Assembly (NCBI GenBank): GCA_002480925.1
Contig: DLDA01000007.1
Coordinates: forward strand, 1-10,711
DNA length: 10,711 nt
Direction: 5' to 3'
From: Lachnospiraceae bacterium UBA7784
GTDB taxonomy: Bacteria > Bacillota > Clostridia > Lachnospirales > Lachnospiraceae
Under the pieces are notes generated by a model that searched no databases, was not told the DNA's origin, and was given only the letters and a program-made list of their open reading frames with translations. The translations under genes were made by a program, and so were the position numbers. Shown here piece by piece: positions 1-9,500 of this stretch; position 1 is the first letter of the stretch, and each line of letters begins with the position of its first letter.

Positions 1-19
1 GCGCTACTTTGTTTCAAAC

Positions 20-73
20 TTATACCTTCATGTCTCCCCTGTCCATTACACGCTGATATAGGCCTGGTCTGGT
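20..73 (-). pseudogene. Second, diverged copy of the hydE 3' end (remnant)
   Basis: Immediately after the hydE stop codon, in the same reading frame and 66 nt further on, the sequence encodes T-R-P-G then LYQRVMDRGDMKV and a TAA stop. The true end of HydE is T-S-S-S then GYQLVIDRGDVKAH and stop. Nine of 17 residues are identical (T, YQ, V, DRGD, K), and by hand alignment about 38 of 50 bases match. There is no start codon, no ribosome binding site and no upstream part of the gene, so this is a fragment and not a gene. Several differences inside the conserved core are third-position changes (AGA/AGG, GAT/GAC, GTC/GTA), which suggests divergence as a working protein before it became a remnant. 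The origin (tandem duplication or leftover of a replaced allele) is inference. Confidence 0.7.
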
Positions 74-82
74 CCAATTTTT

Positions 83-1216
83 TTAATGTGCCTTCACATC
101 TCCTCTGTCTATGACCAGCTGATATCCGCTTGAGCTGGTCCTTCTCTCCATGCAGCCTCTGCACTCTGAGGACAGCTCGCCGGTACATATCTTGTTGTCA
201 TAGAGCTGGTACTGCTTTCTGACCTTGACCGGAGAGAGATTTGGCATCACTACATTTGCCCCTGCCTTCATCCCCATCTCCCTTCCAAGAGGATGGATCG
301 TTCCAAGAGCCGTTGTCGCCGGAATAAGGGCATAAGGAAAAATAAGCCTGAGGATCGACGTAAGTCTAAGGGTCATAGTCAGTGATCCATTGCAGCAGTC
401 CCTAAGCGGTGTATCGTGGTGGGTCAGATAAGGTCCTATCCCTATCATATCAGGCATAAGCATCTGTAGAAACCTGATATCCTCCAGAAGACATCCGGCA
501 GTCTGTCCTAGAGAGCCTACCATAAAGCCTGACCCTACCTGATAGCCTATCTCCTTTAAGTCAAAAAGACATTTCTTTCTATGCTCTAGTGAAAGCTCAG
601 CCGGATGGAGGAGGCTGTAATGTCTGGTATCCGCTGTCTCATGTCTTAGCAGATAGCGTTCCGCTCCTGCATCAAAATACCTCTGGTATGACTCCCTTTC
701 CTTTTCTCCTATAGAAAGAGTGATCGCGCAGTCGGGATGCCTTTCCTTTATTGATGAAACTATATCACAGATCATCTGATCAGTATAATACGGATCCTCT
801 CCTCCCTGCAGTACAAAGGTCCTGTAGCCCAGATCATAGCCCTGATCCGTACACGATAGTATCTGATCACAAGACAGCCTGTACCTTTTTAAGTTTCTGT
901 TGTCTCTTCTGATACCGCAATAATAGCAGTCGTTTCTGCAGAAGCTTGAAAATTCTATAAGTCCCCTGACATAGACAGCTGTTTTGTATTCTCTCCTTCT
1001 TACTCTGTCAGCAGCATCAAAAAGCGCCTTTTCAGCCTCGGTAAAGGAAGGACTCAAAGGCAGCCGCTCACATGGATCAGATGCTGCCTGCGGTGTATTT
1101 GGAAAAAGACCCTCTCCGCTTCCTGTCGGCATAGTGATAAGAGCAAGCAGCTCATCATCACTTAAGTCTCCCTCCTCTGTCAGCTTATCGATCAGCTCTT
1201 CGTATTTTTCCGCCAT
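83..1216 (-). CDS. hydE: [FeFe]-hydrogenase H-cluster radical SAM maturase HydE
   Basis: HydE is a cytoplasmic radical SAM enzyme that works with HydG and HydF to build the di-iron subcluster of the [FeFe]-hydrogenase H-cluster. The radical SAM motif CX3CX2C is Cys93, Cys97 and Cys100 in the context IEFSSFCRNDCYYCGIRR, typical of HydE. Further family marks are LQGGEDP, the LLRHETAD stretch followed by a leucine-histidine-proline, and GIGPYLTHHDTPL. A C-terminal CX7CX2C (Cys344, Cys352, Cys355) matches the spacing of the accessory cluster cysteines of Thermotoga maritima HydE, a site absent from some homologues. At 377 aa it is slightly longer than the usual 350 or so, because of an extended linker at about residues 31-60. 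The start at 1216 has AAGGA 9 nt upstream and lies 32 nt inside the preceding CvfB-like gene, suggesting translational coupling. HydF, HydG and the hydrogenase are not in the window. PylB and BioB are relatives, but the motifs favour HydE clearly. Confidence 0.95.
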   Translation of the reverse strand: MAEKYEELIDKLTEEGDLSDDELLALITMPTGSGEGLFPNTPQAASDPCERLPLSPSFTEAEKALFDAADRVRRREYKTAVYVRGLIEFSSFCRNDCYYCGIRRDNRNLKRYRLSCDQILSCTDQGYDLGYRTFVLQGGEDPYYTDQMICDIVSSIKERHPDCAITLSIGEKERESYQRYFDAGAERYLLRHETADTRHYSLLHPAELSLEHRKKCLFDLKEIGYQVGSGFMVGSLGQTAGCLLEDIRFLQMLMPDMIGIGPYLTHHDTPLRDCCNGSLTMTLRLTSILRLIFPYALIPATTALGTIHPLGREMGMKAGANVVMPNLSPVKVRKQYQLYDNKICTGELSSECRGCMERRTSSSGYQLVIDRGDVKAH

Positions 1217-2045
1217 CGAGACTTATCCTTCGCTCCTTATATAAATGTCCGACCGCCCTCTTGAATGCCGCCTTTGAAAGTCCTGTCTCACGAAGTATTA
1301 CCTCTGGCGAGGCCTTTTCGGTAAAGGGCAGTACTCCTGCATATGAATCGATAATCTCCATTATCCTCTCTCCATCACTGTCAAGCTCCTTATAGGCATC
1401 TCTTCTGCCAGATAGTGAAAGCTTGCCATCAGGCTTTACCTCTGTAACACGAAGCTCGACCTGATCACCTATATTATGCCCCCTCATATCCTCATGCCGT
1501 GGTATCATGCCTGAATAGATATCATCTACTGCGACAAAGGTCCCGAAATCATGTCCGAATTCATATATCCTTCCGCTGACCATATCTCCTGCCTTATATG
1601 GACTGTCTGTCCTTAAAACATCGTAGATATGCTTCATCGATGCCGCAGGCCTGCCACTCTTGTCTATATAGAGCCTGACAAGGACCTGATCACCTGTATC
1701 AGGCATATGCTCTCTGTCCCGTCTTCCTGTAATCTCATGGAAGGGAAGGAGCAGATCCTTTGGCAGTCCCCAGTCAAGAAAGAGGCCTATCCCGGTTACA
1801 TCCTTTACAGTAAGCAGAGCAGGTCTGTCCTTAGTGATCAGAGGATCAGCAGTCGTTGCTATGGGTCTGTCACTTGAATCCAGATAGATAAATACCCTTA
1901 TACTATCTCCTGTTGAAAGCCCTTCAGTCAGTTCCTTTGATGGCAGAAGGACCCTTTTTTTGTCATCCACTCTCTCGGCAAGAAGTGCTCCGAACTCCTT
2001 GAACGAGACTATCTTTAAATCATTATATTCACAAAGCTTAAGCAT
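1185..2045 (-). CDS. cvfB: CvfB/YitL-family protein with S1 RNA-binding domains and C-terminal winged helix
   Basis: This 286-aa protein matches the length (about 300 aa) and domain order of CvfB, an RNA-binding regulator first described as a virulence factor in Staphylococcus aureus; B. subtilis YitL is the homologue. A first S1-like barrel spans about residues 1-65. A second (about 75-140) carries the family signature GLFLDWGLPKDLLLPF at 87-102. A third, more canonical S1 domain (about 152-214) includes GDMVSGRIYEFGHDFGTFV and ends KLSLSGRR. Residues 225-286 fit the winged helix, with a helix-turn-helix-like stretch at 248-272. The start at 2045 has AAAGGAG only 4 nt upstream. It follows the glycosyltransferase gene after 14 nt, and its last 32 nt overlap hydE, so the three are probably co-transcribed. 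The target RNA and physiological role cannot be read from the sequence. Confidence 0.88.
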   Translation of the reverse strand: MLKLCEYNDLKIVSFKEFGALLAERVDDKKRVLLPSKELTEGLSTGDSIRVFIYLDSSDRPIATTADPLITKDRPALLTVKDVTGIGLFLDWGLPKDLLLPFHEITGRRDREHMPDTGDQVLVRLYIDKSGRPAASMKHIYDVLRTDSPYKAGDMVSGRIYEFGHDFGTFVAVDDIYSGMIPRHEDMRGHNIGDQVELRVTEVKPDGKLSLSGRRDAYKELDSDGERIMEIIDSYAGVLPFTEKASPEVILRETGLSKAAFKRAVGHLYKERRISLDGGKIRRADR

Positions 2046-2059
2046 AAATCTCCTTTAGA

Positions 2060-2812
2060 TCATGAGAATTTGCGCAGACCAGAAAGTCCCCATCTGATCA
2101 GATTGATAAATGATCTGACAGGATTAAGGTGCAGATAGCTCCTGTAAAACCTCCACTGGACGGCTACAAGCTTTTTCTTGTCACCTGTAGTAGACGTCGA
2201 AATCACACGATACTTGGCAAGGACCTTTGGGTTTCCATAGGCAGTTCCGCTCTTCTCTACACAGGTGATCCAGTAGGCATAGTCATCCCTTAAGCTTTTC
2301 AGCCCCTCATTCAGATATACCTTTCCGTATGTCCCTGCATCATAAAGTCCGCTCAGGCAGCCTATCCGGTTCATAACATACATATCCTTAAGCCTGATAA
2401 CAGGAAGGCATCTGTCCACCCTTCCTATTATCCTGGAATTCTCATCTATGTGCTCATAGCTGGAGCAGACCACAGAGCATCTCTTCTCCTTTATAAAAGC
2501 GATCTGCTGGGAAAGGAATGACGGATACCATAGATCATCTGCATCAAGAAGACAGATGTATCTGCCCTTCGCAAGCCTGATACCATGATTTCTTGCATTA
2601 GCAGAGCCTCCGTTCTCCTGATCGATCAGAATGATCCTCTGATCCTTCATTTCATATTCATGAACTACCTCATGAGAATTGTCAGAAGAACCGTCATTGA
2701 CTATTATCATCTCCCAGTCCTTATAATCCTGTGCGAGAACGCTTTCTATCGTCTCACCTATATATTTTGCTCCGTTGTAGCACGGAGTTATAATCGATAC
2801 CTTTTCATTCAT
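2060..2812 (-). CDS. Family 2 glycosyltransferase (GT-A fold, TuaG-like)
   Basis: It probably transfers a sugar from a nucleotide-sugar donor during cell-surface polysaccharide synthesis at the inner face of the membrane. The N-terminal GT-A nucleotide-binding region is clear: VSIITPCYNG (5-14), ETIESVLAQDY (20-30), IIVNDGSSD (36-44), GGSANARNHGI (68-78) and the metal-binding DXD as LLDADDLW (88-95). LRDDYAYW (174-181) fits the catalytic-base region, and LAKYRV (198-203) with the following serine/threonine stretch resembles TuaG of teichuronic acid synthesis. There is no signal peptide; the basic, hydrophobic C-terminus (about 230-250) may touch the membrane. I chose ATG 2812, giving 250 aa, because the family pattern begins there. 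An upstream TTG at 2848 would translate the rpoC terminator hairpin and has no well-placed ribosome binding site. The donor and acceptor are unknown. No convincing promoter was seen in the rpoC 3' end. Confidence 0.9.
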   Translation of the reverse strand: MNEKVSIITPCYNGAKYIGETIESVLAQDYKDWEMIIVNDGSSDNSHEVVHEYEMKDQRIILIDQENGGSANARNHGIRLAKGRYICLLDADDLWYPSFLSQQIAFIKEKRCSVVCSSYEHIDENSRIIGRVDRCLPVIRLKDMYVMNRIGCLSGLYDAGTYGKVYLNEGLKSLRDDYAYWITCVEKSGTAYGNPKVLAKYRVISTSTTGDKKKLVAVQWRFYRSYLHLNPVRSFINLIRWGLSGLRKFS

Positions 2813-2815
2813 AGC

Positions 2816-2844
2816 AAAAAAGCCTGCCAGACTTACTGGCAGGC
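2816..2844 (-). terminator. Intrinsic terminator of rpoBC
   Basis: Six nt after the rpoC TGA, the minus strand has a perfect 9-bp GC-rich stem (GCCTGCCAG pairing with CTGGCAGGC), a 5-nt loop TAAGT, and a run of six T residues. This is a textbook Rho-independent terminator. The T run ends only 3 nt before the glycosyltransferase ATG, so the 3' arm is also the only purine-rich sequence (GCAGG) in position to act as that gene's ribosome binding site. Confidence 0.93.
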
Positions 2845-2850
2845 ACAAGT

Positions 2851-5800
2851 TCAGATTTCTACCTTATCCTCAGAATCCTCTGTTTCATCCTCACAAAGAA
2901 GAGGCTCATCCTTTATCAGGTCCTCAATATTGGTTGTATAATCAGTATTCAGCTTGATATCTCTGTATCTCTTCATTCCTGTTCCGGCAGGAATAAGCTT
3001 ACCGATAATGACATTCTCCTTGAGACCCTGAAGAGTATCTACCTTACCCTTTATAGCGGCATCAGTAAGAACCTTTGTGGTCTCCTGGAATGATGCTGCT
3101 GATAAGAAGGAGTCTGTAGCAAGAGCAGCCTTGGTGATTCCAAGAAGTACTCTTTCTCCACTGGCTATCTCTCCGCCTTCCTTTGCGACTCTTTCATTCT
3201 CTTCCTCGAAATCAAGGAAATCAACCTGACTTCCAGGAAGGAACTTACTGTCGCCTGACGCAGTGACACGGACCTTCTTCATCATCTGACGGACGATGAC
3301 CTCGATATGCTTATCAGAGATATCAACACCCTGTCTTCTGTAGACTGTCTGTACTTCCTTAAGGATATAATCCTGTACAGCGTCTACTCCCTTGACATCG
3401 AGAAGATCATGCGGATTTATAGATCCAGCTGTAAGAGGATCACCTGCATTTACATGCTGTTCTTCAACTACTGTTATATGGCTTCCATAGTTGATAGGGT
3501 ATGTCTTTACGACTGCCTCACCATCAGTGGCTGCATCGCTTATGACATCGATCTCCTGGCCTCTCTTCTCCTCGTTTCTGAAACGGATCTTACCAGAGAT
3601 AGCAGTAATGGTAGCCATACCCTTAGGCCTTCTGGCCTCGAAGAGCTCCTCAACTCGAGGAAGACCCTGAGTGATATCGTTACCTGCGACACCACCTGTA
3701 TGGAATGTACGCATGGTAAGCTGTGTACCAGGCTCACCGATAGACTGGGCTGCAATGATACCGACTGCCTCACCGACCTGCACTGGCTGTCCGGTAGCCA
3801 TGTTAGCACCGTAGCACTTTGCACAAATACCGTTCTTGCAGCGGCAGGTGAGTATGGTACGGATCTTGACCCTGGTGACTGGATTTCCATCCTTGTCAAC
3901 ACCCTTTGTCACTATATCCTCAGCTCGCTTAGGTGTGATCATATGGTTAGCCTTGACTATCACGTTGCCATCAGCATCGCATATAGTCTCGCAGGAGAAC
4001 CTTCCTGTAAGTCTGTCCTGAAGAGACTCGATAAGCTCAGGCTTTCCGCCGTTCTCTGCGTCTCTCTCAAATACATATACATACTTGCCAGGGATCTCTC
4101 TGTCACTGCCCTCGTTACAATCCTGCTCCTTGATGATGAGCTCCTGTGATACGTCGACCATTCGTCTTGTAAGATATCCTGAATCGGCTGTACGCAGAGC
4201 AGTATCTGACATTCCCTTTCTTGCTCCATGTGCTGACATGAAGTACTCGAGTACGTCAAGACCCTCACGGTAGTTACTCTTGATAGGCATTTCGATCGTA
4301 TGACCGGTCGTATCTGCCATCAGTCCCTTCATACCTGCAAGCTGCTTGATCTGCTTATCAGAACCACGGGCTCCTGAATCCGCCATCATATGGATCTCGT
4401 TATAATCATCGAGTCCATCAAGAAGATCCTTTGTAAGCTCCTTATCCATGTCTTCCCAGATCGTGATAACAGACTTGTAACGCTCCTCGTTTGTGAGCTT
4501 ACCCTTTCTGTACTGCTTCCTTATATACTCTACCTTATTCTCCGCATCATCGATAAGTCCCTGCTTCTCCTCCGGTACCTTCATATCAGAAATAGAAACT
4601 GACATTGCAGAAAGAGTGCAGTACTTATAACCCATGGCCTTGATATCATCAAGAACCTCTGCGGTCTTTGTAGCGCCATGAACGTTCATGACCTTCTCGA
4701 GGATAGCCTTCTGGTCACCCTTCTTTATCAGCTTGTCATATTCGAGCTTCAGCTCATTGCCCGGAATGCTCCTGTCGACAAAGCCAAGGTCCTGAGGGAT
4801 GATCTCGTTGAACATGAATCTTCCTAATGTAGACTCAACAAGACCTGTTACCTTTCTGCCGTCAGGCATTGTCCTTGACATTCTGATACGGATCCTTGCA
4901 TGATAATCAAGACCTCCGTTCTCATGAGCAAGAAGAGCCTCGTTATAATTTTTGAATACCTTGCCCTCTCCGACTGTACCAGGACGCTCCTGAGTCATGT
5001 AATAGATCCCGAGTACTATATCCTGTCCAGGAACTGCTACTACTCCACCATCTGATGGCTTGAGCAGGTTGTTTGGAGAAAGAAGCATGAAGCGGCACTC
5101 TGCCTGAGCCTCCTGTGTCAGCGGCAGATGAACAGCCATCTGGTCTCCATCGAAGTCGGCATTGAAGGCCGCACATACCATTGGATGAAGCCTTATGGCC
5201 TTTCCTTCTACAAGAATAGGCTCAAATGCCTGGATACCAAGTCTGTGAAGTGTCGGAGCACGGTTAAGCATTACCGGGTGTTCCTTTATCACATCCTCGA
5301 GTACATCCCATACTGCCGGATCATCCTGCTTCTCGACGAGCTTCTTGGCGCTCTTTATGTTTGCGACTATCTTTCTTGCCTGAAGCTCTCTCATAACGAA
5401 AGGCTTGAAAAGCTCGATAGCCATTTCCTTAGGAAGTCCGCACTGATACATCTTTAGATCAGGTCCGATAACGATAACAGAACGTCCTGAGTAGTCAACT
5501 CGCTTACCAAGGAGGTTCTGACGGAATCTTCCGTTCTTACCCTTTAGCATGTCTGAAAGAGACTTTAAAGCCCTGTTCCCGGCTCCTGTAACTGCTCTTC
5601 CACGGCGTCCATTATCTATAAGCGCATCGACAGCCTCCTGGAGCATACGCTTCTCGTTCCTGATGATGATATCAGGTGCAGCAAGCTCTAAAAGCTTTCT
5701 TAAACGGTTGTTTCTGTTTATTATCCTTCTGTAGAGATCATTCAGATCTGAGGTCGCAAATCTTCCTCCATCGAGCTGGACCATAGGACGAAGATCCGGA

Positions 5801-6531
5801 GGTATGACTGGAAGAACATTGAGTATCATCCATTCAGGCTTATTACCTGATTCACAGAAGGCCTCCACGACCTCGAGTCTCTTAATGATTCGTGCCTGCT
5901 TCTGTCCTGAGGCATTCTTTAACTCCTCAGTAAGCTCCTTTGCATCCTTGTCGAGATCTATCTCCTTAAGGAGCTCCTGAATGGCCTCAGCTCCCATTCC
6001 GGCTCTGAATGAGCCCTCTCCGTACTGCTCGACATACTGCTGGTATTCCTGCTCGGAAAGGACATCCTTCTTATGAAGCGGAGTATCCTTAGGATCAAGA
6101 ACTATATATGATGCGAAATAAAGTACTCTCTCCAGCATCCTTGGAGAAAGATCAAGGATAAGACCCATCCTTGAAGGGATGCCCTTGAAGTACCAGATAT
6201 GGGAAACAGGAGCAGCCAGCTCTATATGTCCCATTCTCTCACGTCTTACCGAGGCCTTTGTGACCTCGACGCCACATCGGTCGCAGACAACACCCTTGTA
6301 ACGGATCTTCTTGTACTTACCGCAATGACATTCCCAGTCCTTCGTAGGTCCGAAGATCTTTTCACAGAAAAGTCCGTCCTTCTCAGGCTTAAGAGTACGG
6401 TAATTAATGGTCTCAGGCTTCTTGACCTCTCCGTGTGACCACTCTCTTATCTGATCAGGAGAAGCAAGGCCGATCTTTATAGCATCAAACGATGTTGACT
6501 GATTGGTTTTTATTTCTCTATTATCCGCCAT
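2851..6531 (-). CDS. rpoC: DNA-directed RNA polymerase subunit beta-prime
   Basis: This is the largest catalytic subunit of RNA polymerase, forming the active centre with beta. The N-terminal zinc site is Cys68, Cys70, Cys83 and Cys86 (CHCG ... CDRCG). The active-site loop [15 protein letters not shown] supplies the three magnesium-binding aspartates Asp459, Asp461 and Asp463. The second zinc site is [14 protein letters not shown] plus an upstream Cys in EQDC. The trigger loop begins [11 protein letters not shown] and runs on without the large SI3 insertion found in proteobacteria. The length of 1226 aa is close to B. subtilis beta-prime. ATG 6531 is preferred over the TTG one codon upstream because AAGGAG lies 6 nt before the ATG but only 3 nt before the TTG. 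It follows rpoB by 15 nt and ends at a strong terminator. No frameshift or missing key residue was seen. Confidence 0.99.
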   Translation of the reverse strand: MADNREIKTNQSTSFDAIKIGLASPDQIREWSHGEVKKPETINYRTLKPEKDGLFCEKIFGPTKDWECHCGKYKKIRYKGVVCDRCGVEVTKASVRRERMGHIELAAPVSHIWYFKGIPSRMGLILDLSPRMLERVLYFASYIVLDPKDTPLHKKDVLSEQEYQQYVEQYGEGSFRAGMGAEAIQELLKEIDLDKDAKELTEELKNASGQKQARIIKRLEVVEAFCESGNKPEWMILNVLPVIPPDLRPMVQLDGGRFATSDLNDLYRRIINRNNRLRKLLELAAPDIIIRNEKRMLQEAVDALIDNGRRGRAVTGAGNRALKSLSDMLKGKNGRFRQNLLGKRVDYSGRSVIVIGPDLKMYQCGLPKEMAIELFKPFVMRELQARKIVANIKSAKKLVEKQDDPAVWDVLEDVIKEHPVMLNRAPTLHRLGIQAFEPILVEGKAIRLHPMVCAAFNADFDGDQMAVHLPLTQEAQAECRFMLLSPNNLLKPSDGGVVAVPGQDIVLGIYYMTQERPGTVGEGKVFKNYNEALLAHENGGLDYHARIRIRMSRTMPDGRKVTGLVESTLGRFMFNEIIPQDLGFVDRSIPGNELKLEYDKLIKKGDQKAILEKVMNVHGATKTAEVLDDIKAMGYKYCTLSAMSVSISDMKVPEEKQGLIDDAENKVEYIRKQYRKGKLTNEERYKSVITIWEDMDKELTKDLLDGLDDYNEIHMMADSGARGSDKQIKQLAGMKGLMADTTGHTIEMPIKSNYREGLDVLEYFMSAHGARKGMSDTALRTADSGYLTRRMVDVSQELIIKEQDCNEGSDREIPGKYVYVFERDAENGGKPELIESLQDRLTGRFSCETICDADGNVIVKANHMITPKRAEDIVTKGVDKDGNPVTRVKIRTILTCRCKNGICAKCYGANMATGQPVQVGEAVGIIAAQSIGEPGTQLTMRTFHTGGVAGNDITQGLPRVEELFEARRPKGMATITAISGKIRFRNEEKRGQEIDVISDAATDGEAVVKTYPINYGSHITVVEEQHVNAGDPLTAGSINPHDLLDVKGVDAVQDYILKEVQTVYRRQGVDISDKHIEVIVRQMMKKVRVTASGDSKFLPGSQVDFLDFEEENERVAKEGGEIASGERVLLGITKAALATDSFLSAASFQETTKVLTDAAIKGKVDTLQGLKENVIIGKLIPAGTGMKRYRDIKLNTDYTTNIEDLIKDEPLLCEDETEDSEDKVEI

Positions 6532-6537
6532 CAAATT

Positions 6538-6543
6538 CTCCTT
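6538..6543 (-). promoter_or_regulatory. rpoC ribosome binding site
   Basis: AAGGAG in the 15-nt rpoB-rpoC gap, 6 nt before ATG 6531. Its position decides the start codon over the adjacent TTG at 6534. Confidence 0.85.
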
Positions 6544-6546
6544 CCG

Positions 6547-9500
6547 TTAGTCATTGTTGTCAAGGTTGATCAGATCTGATGCGGCAGACTCAGCATCGAG
6601 CGGCATATCCGACTCATCATCTCCGTTGTCCTCAGTGATCTCCTGGAGCTCGCCTGTTTCATCGTTGAACTCCTGCTTCGAGAAACCAAGCTTTCCGAAA
6701 TCCTCAGCGCTCTCAAAGGCATAATTGCTGTTATTATTGTTAGAATCATCCTTATTGATGATACTATTGATATTCGTATTACCGTAGTCCTGAGACTCCA
6801 TAAGATGGACTTCATTTCCATCCTCGTCAAGCACCTTGACATCAAGGCAGAGTGACTGGAGCTCCTTAAGCATTACCTTGAATGACTCAGGGATTCCAGG
6901 GGATGGAATGTTGTTGCCCTTGATTATTGCCTCATAGGTCTTCACACGTCCGACTACATCATCAGACTTCATTGTGAGGATCTCCTGCAGTGTATATGCT
7001 GCACCGTAGGCCTCAAGTGCCCATACCTCCATTTCTCCGAAACGCTGTCCGCCGAACTGGGCCTTACCACCGAGTGGCTGCTGAGTTACCAGAGAGTACG
7101 GACCGGTTGAACGGGCATGGATCTTATCATCTACCAGATGATGCAGCTTCAGATAATGCATGTGTCCGATCGTAACCGGAGAAGCGAAGTCTTCGCCTGT
7201 ACGTCCGTCACGGAGCATGACCTTTCCATCACGGCTTAAAGGAACTCCCTTCCATACCTCGCGATGATCCCTGTGATCCCAGAGATACTGCATGACGTCA
7301 GCATTTACAGAGCCCTCATACTTACTCTTGAAATCATCCCAGTCACTATTCACATAGTCATTGGCCATCTCCAGAGCGTCCCCGATGTCCTTCTCTGTCG
7401 CACCGTCGAATACCGGTGTCTCGATATTGAATCCAAGTGCCTTTGCCGCAAGAGAAAGATGGATCTCGAGCACCTGTCCTATATTCATTCGTGAAGGCAC
7501 ACCCATCGGATTCAGGCAGATATCAAGTGGACGGCCGTTTGGAAGGAATGGCATGTCCTCTACCGGAAGAACTCTTGAAACTACACCCTTATTTCCGTGA
7601 CGTCCTGCCATCTTATCTCCTACGGAAATCTTTCTCTTCTGAGCTATAGTCACATGGACTCTCTTGTTGACGCCGGCAGGAAGCTCAGCCGTCTTTACAT
7701 TCTTTGCATCCTTTGGAATAGGAGTACCCTCTCTGATGAAGGTAGTAGCCTCGACTACTATTCCGTAATATCCATGAGGTACCTTAAGGGATGTATCGCG
7801 GACCTCTCTGGCTTTCTCGCCAAAGATAGCTCTAAGGAGCTTCTCCTCTGCTGTAAGCTCTGTTTCTCCCTTAGGAGTAACCTTTCCTACAAGGATATCT
7901 CCGGCTCTTACCTCTGCTCCGACTCTTATCACTCCTGATTCATCAAGGTTGCTCACTGCATCTGCACCGATTCCCGGTACATCTCTTGTGATCTCCTCTG
8001 GTCCGAGCTTGGTGTCTCTTGCGTCTGTATCAAACTCCTCCATATGGATAGAAGTGAATACATCGTCACGTACAAGTCTTTCTGACAGAAGGACAGCATC
8101 CTCGTAGTTATAACCTTCCCAGGTCATGAATCCGATCAGAGGGTTCTTTCCGAGTGAAAGCTCTCCATCCTTTGTAGAAGGTCCATCTGCAATGACCTCG
8201 CCCTTGTCCACATGATCGCCCTTGAATACGATCGGCCTCTGATTATAGCAGTTGGACTGGTTGGATCTCTGGAACTTGATCAGATCGTATTCGTCACGTG
8301 ATCCATCGTCTGTCTTTACTACTATCCTTGTAGCCTCTGAATCAACTACTGTTCCGGCATTCCTTGCAAGTATACAGTCTCCTGAGTCTCTCGCTGCCCT
8401 GCCCTCCATCGCAGTTCCAATAACAGGCGCCTCTGTAGTAAGAAGAGGCACTGCCTGACGCTGCATGTTGGATCCCATCAGGGCACGGTTAGCGTCATCG
8501 TTCTGCAGGAACGGGACAAGAGCCGTAGCTACTGAGAATACCATTCTAGGGGACACATCCATGAAGTCAAACAGGGTCTTATCGTACTCCTGTGTCTCCT
8601 CCCTGAATCGTCCTGAAACGGAATTCCTTACGAAATGTCCTTCTCCATCAAGCTTCTCATTAGCCTGAGCCACATGATAATTATCCTCTTCATCGGCAGT
8701 CATGTAGACTACTTCATTTGTAACACGAGGATTAGCTGGATCTGTCTTATCGATCTTTCTGTATGGAGCCTCTATGAAGCCATACTCATTGATACGCGCA
8801 TAGCTTGCGAGAGAGTTGATAAGTCCGATGTTCGGTCCTTCTGGTGTCTCGATAGGGCACATACGTCCATAATGTGTGTAATGGACATCACGCACCTCGA
8901 ATCCTGCACGGTCTCGTGACAGTCCTCCAGGTCCAAGGGCTGAAAGACGCCTCTTATGTGTAAGCTCTGAAAGAGGGTTGTTCTGATCCATGAACTGTGA
9001 CAGCTGGGATGAACCGAAGAACTCCTTTACTGCTGCTGTGACAGGTCTGGTACTGTTGATCAGACTTGATACCTTGATGCTGTTAGGATCCTGAGTCTGC
9101 ATCCTCTCCCTGATCACTCTCTCAAGCCTTGAAAGTCCGATCCTGTACTGATTCTGAAGCAGCTCACCAACGGCTCTTACTCGACGATTTCCCAGGTGAT
9201 CGATATCATCATCGTTTCCGATGCCCCACTCAAGGTGCATATTGTAATTGATCGAAGCAAAAATATCCTCCCTGGTGATATGCTTGGGAACAAGCTCTGA
9301 CTTGCTGCGAATAAGTACATCAAGCAGATCCTCGTCATCTAATTCCTTCTCGAGGATCTCCTTCAGCTTAGGGAAATATACCTTTTCCTTTATCCCGCTC
9401 TTCTTTGCTATCTCCTCATCGACATAGCAGTCAAGGTCTACCATCATATTGGAGAGGACCTTTTCATTCCTCTCGTCTGTCTGGATATATACAAACGGAA

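Noticed and set aside
61..84. Terminator for a plus-strand gene entering from the left (T7 run at 78-84)
   Set aside because: The preceding sequence does not form a stable stem; the T run is just the complement of the bases around the hydE stop codon.
2813..2848. A 12-codon upstream extension of the glycosyltransferase from a TTG
   Set aside because: It would translate the terminator hairpin and T run, and family similarity begins at the ATG at 2812.
3540..3902. A 120-codon minus-strand open frame within rpoC in another frame
   Set aside because: It lies wholly inside rpoC, is Ser/Arg/Val-rich, has no recognised domain, and is a shadow of the rpoC frame.
3307..4149. A 280-codon plus-strand open frame opposite rpoC
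   Set aside because: It is antisense to highly conserved rpoC, with a low-complexity, Cys/Leu/Ser-rich product of no recognisable family; it is explained by the codon pattern of the opposite strand.
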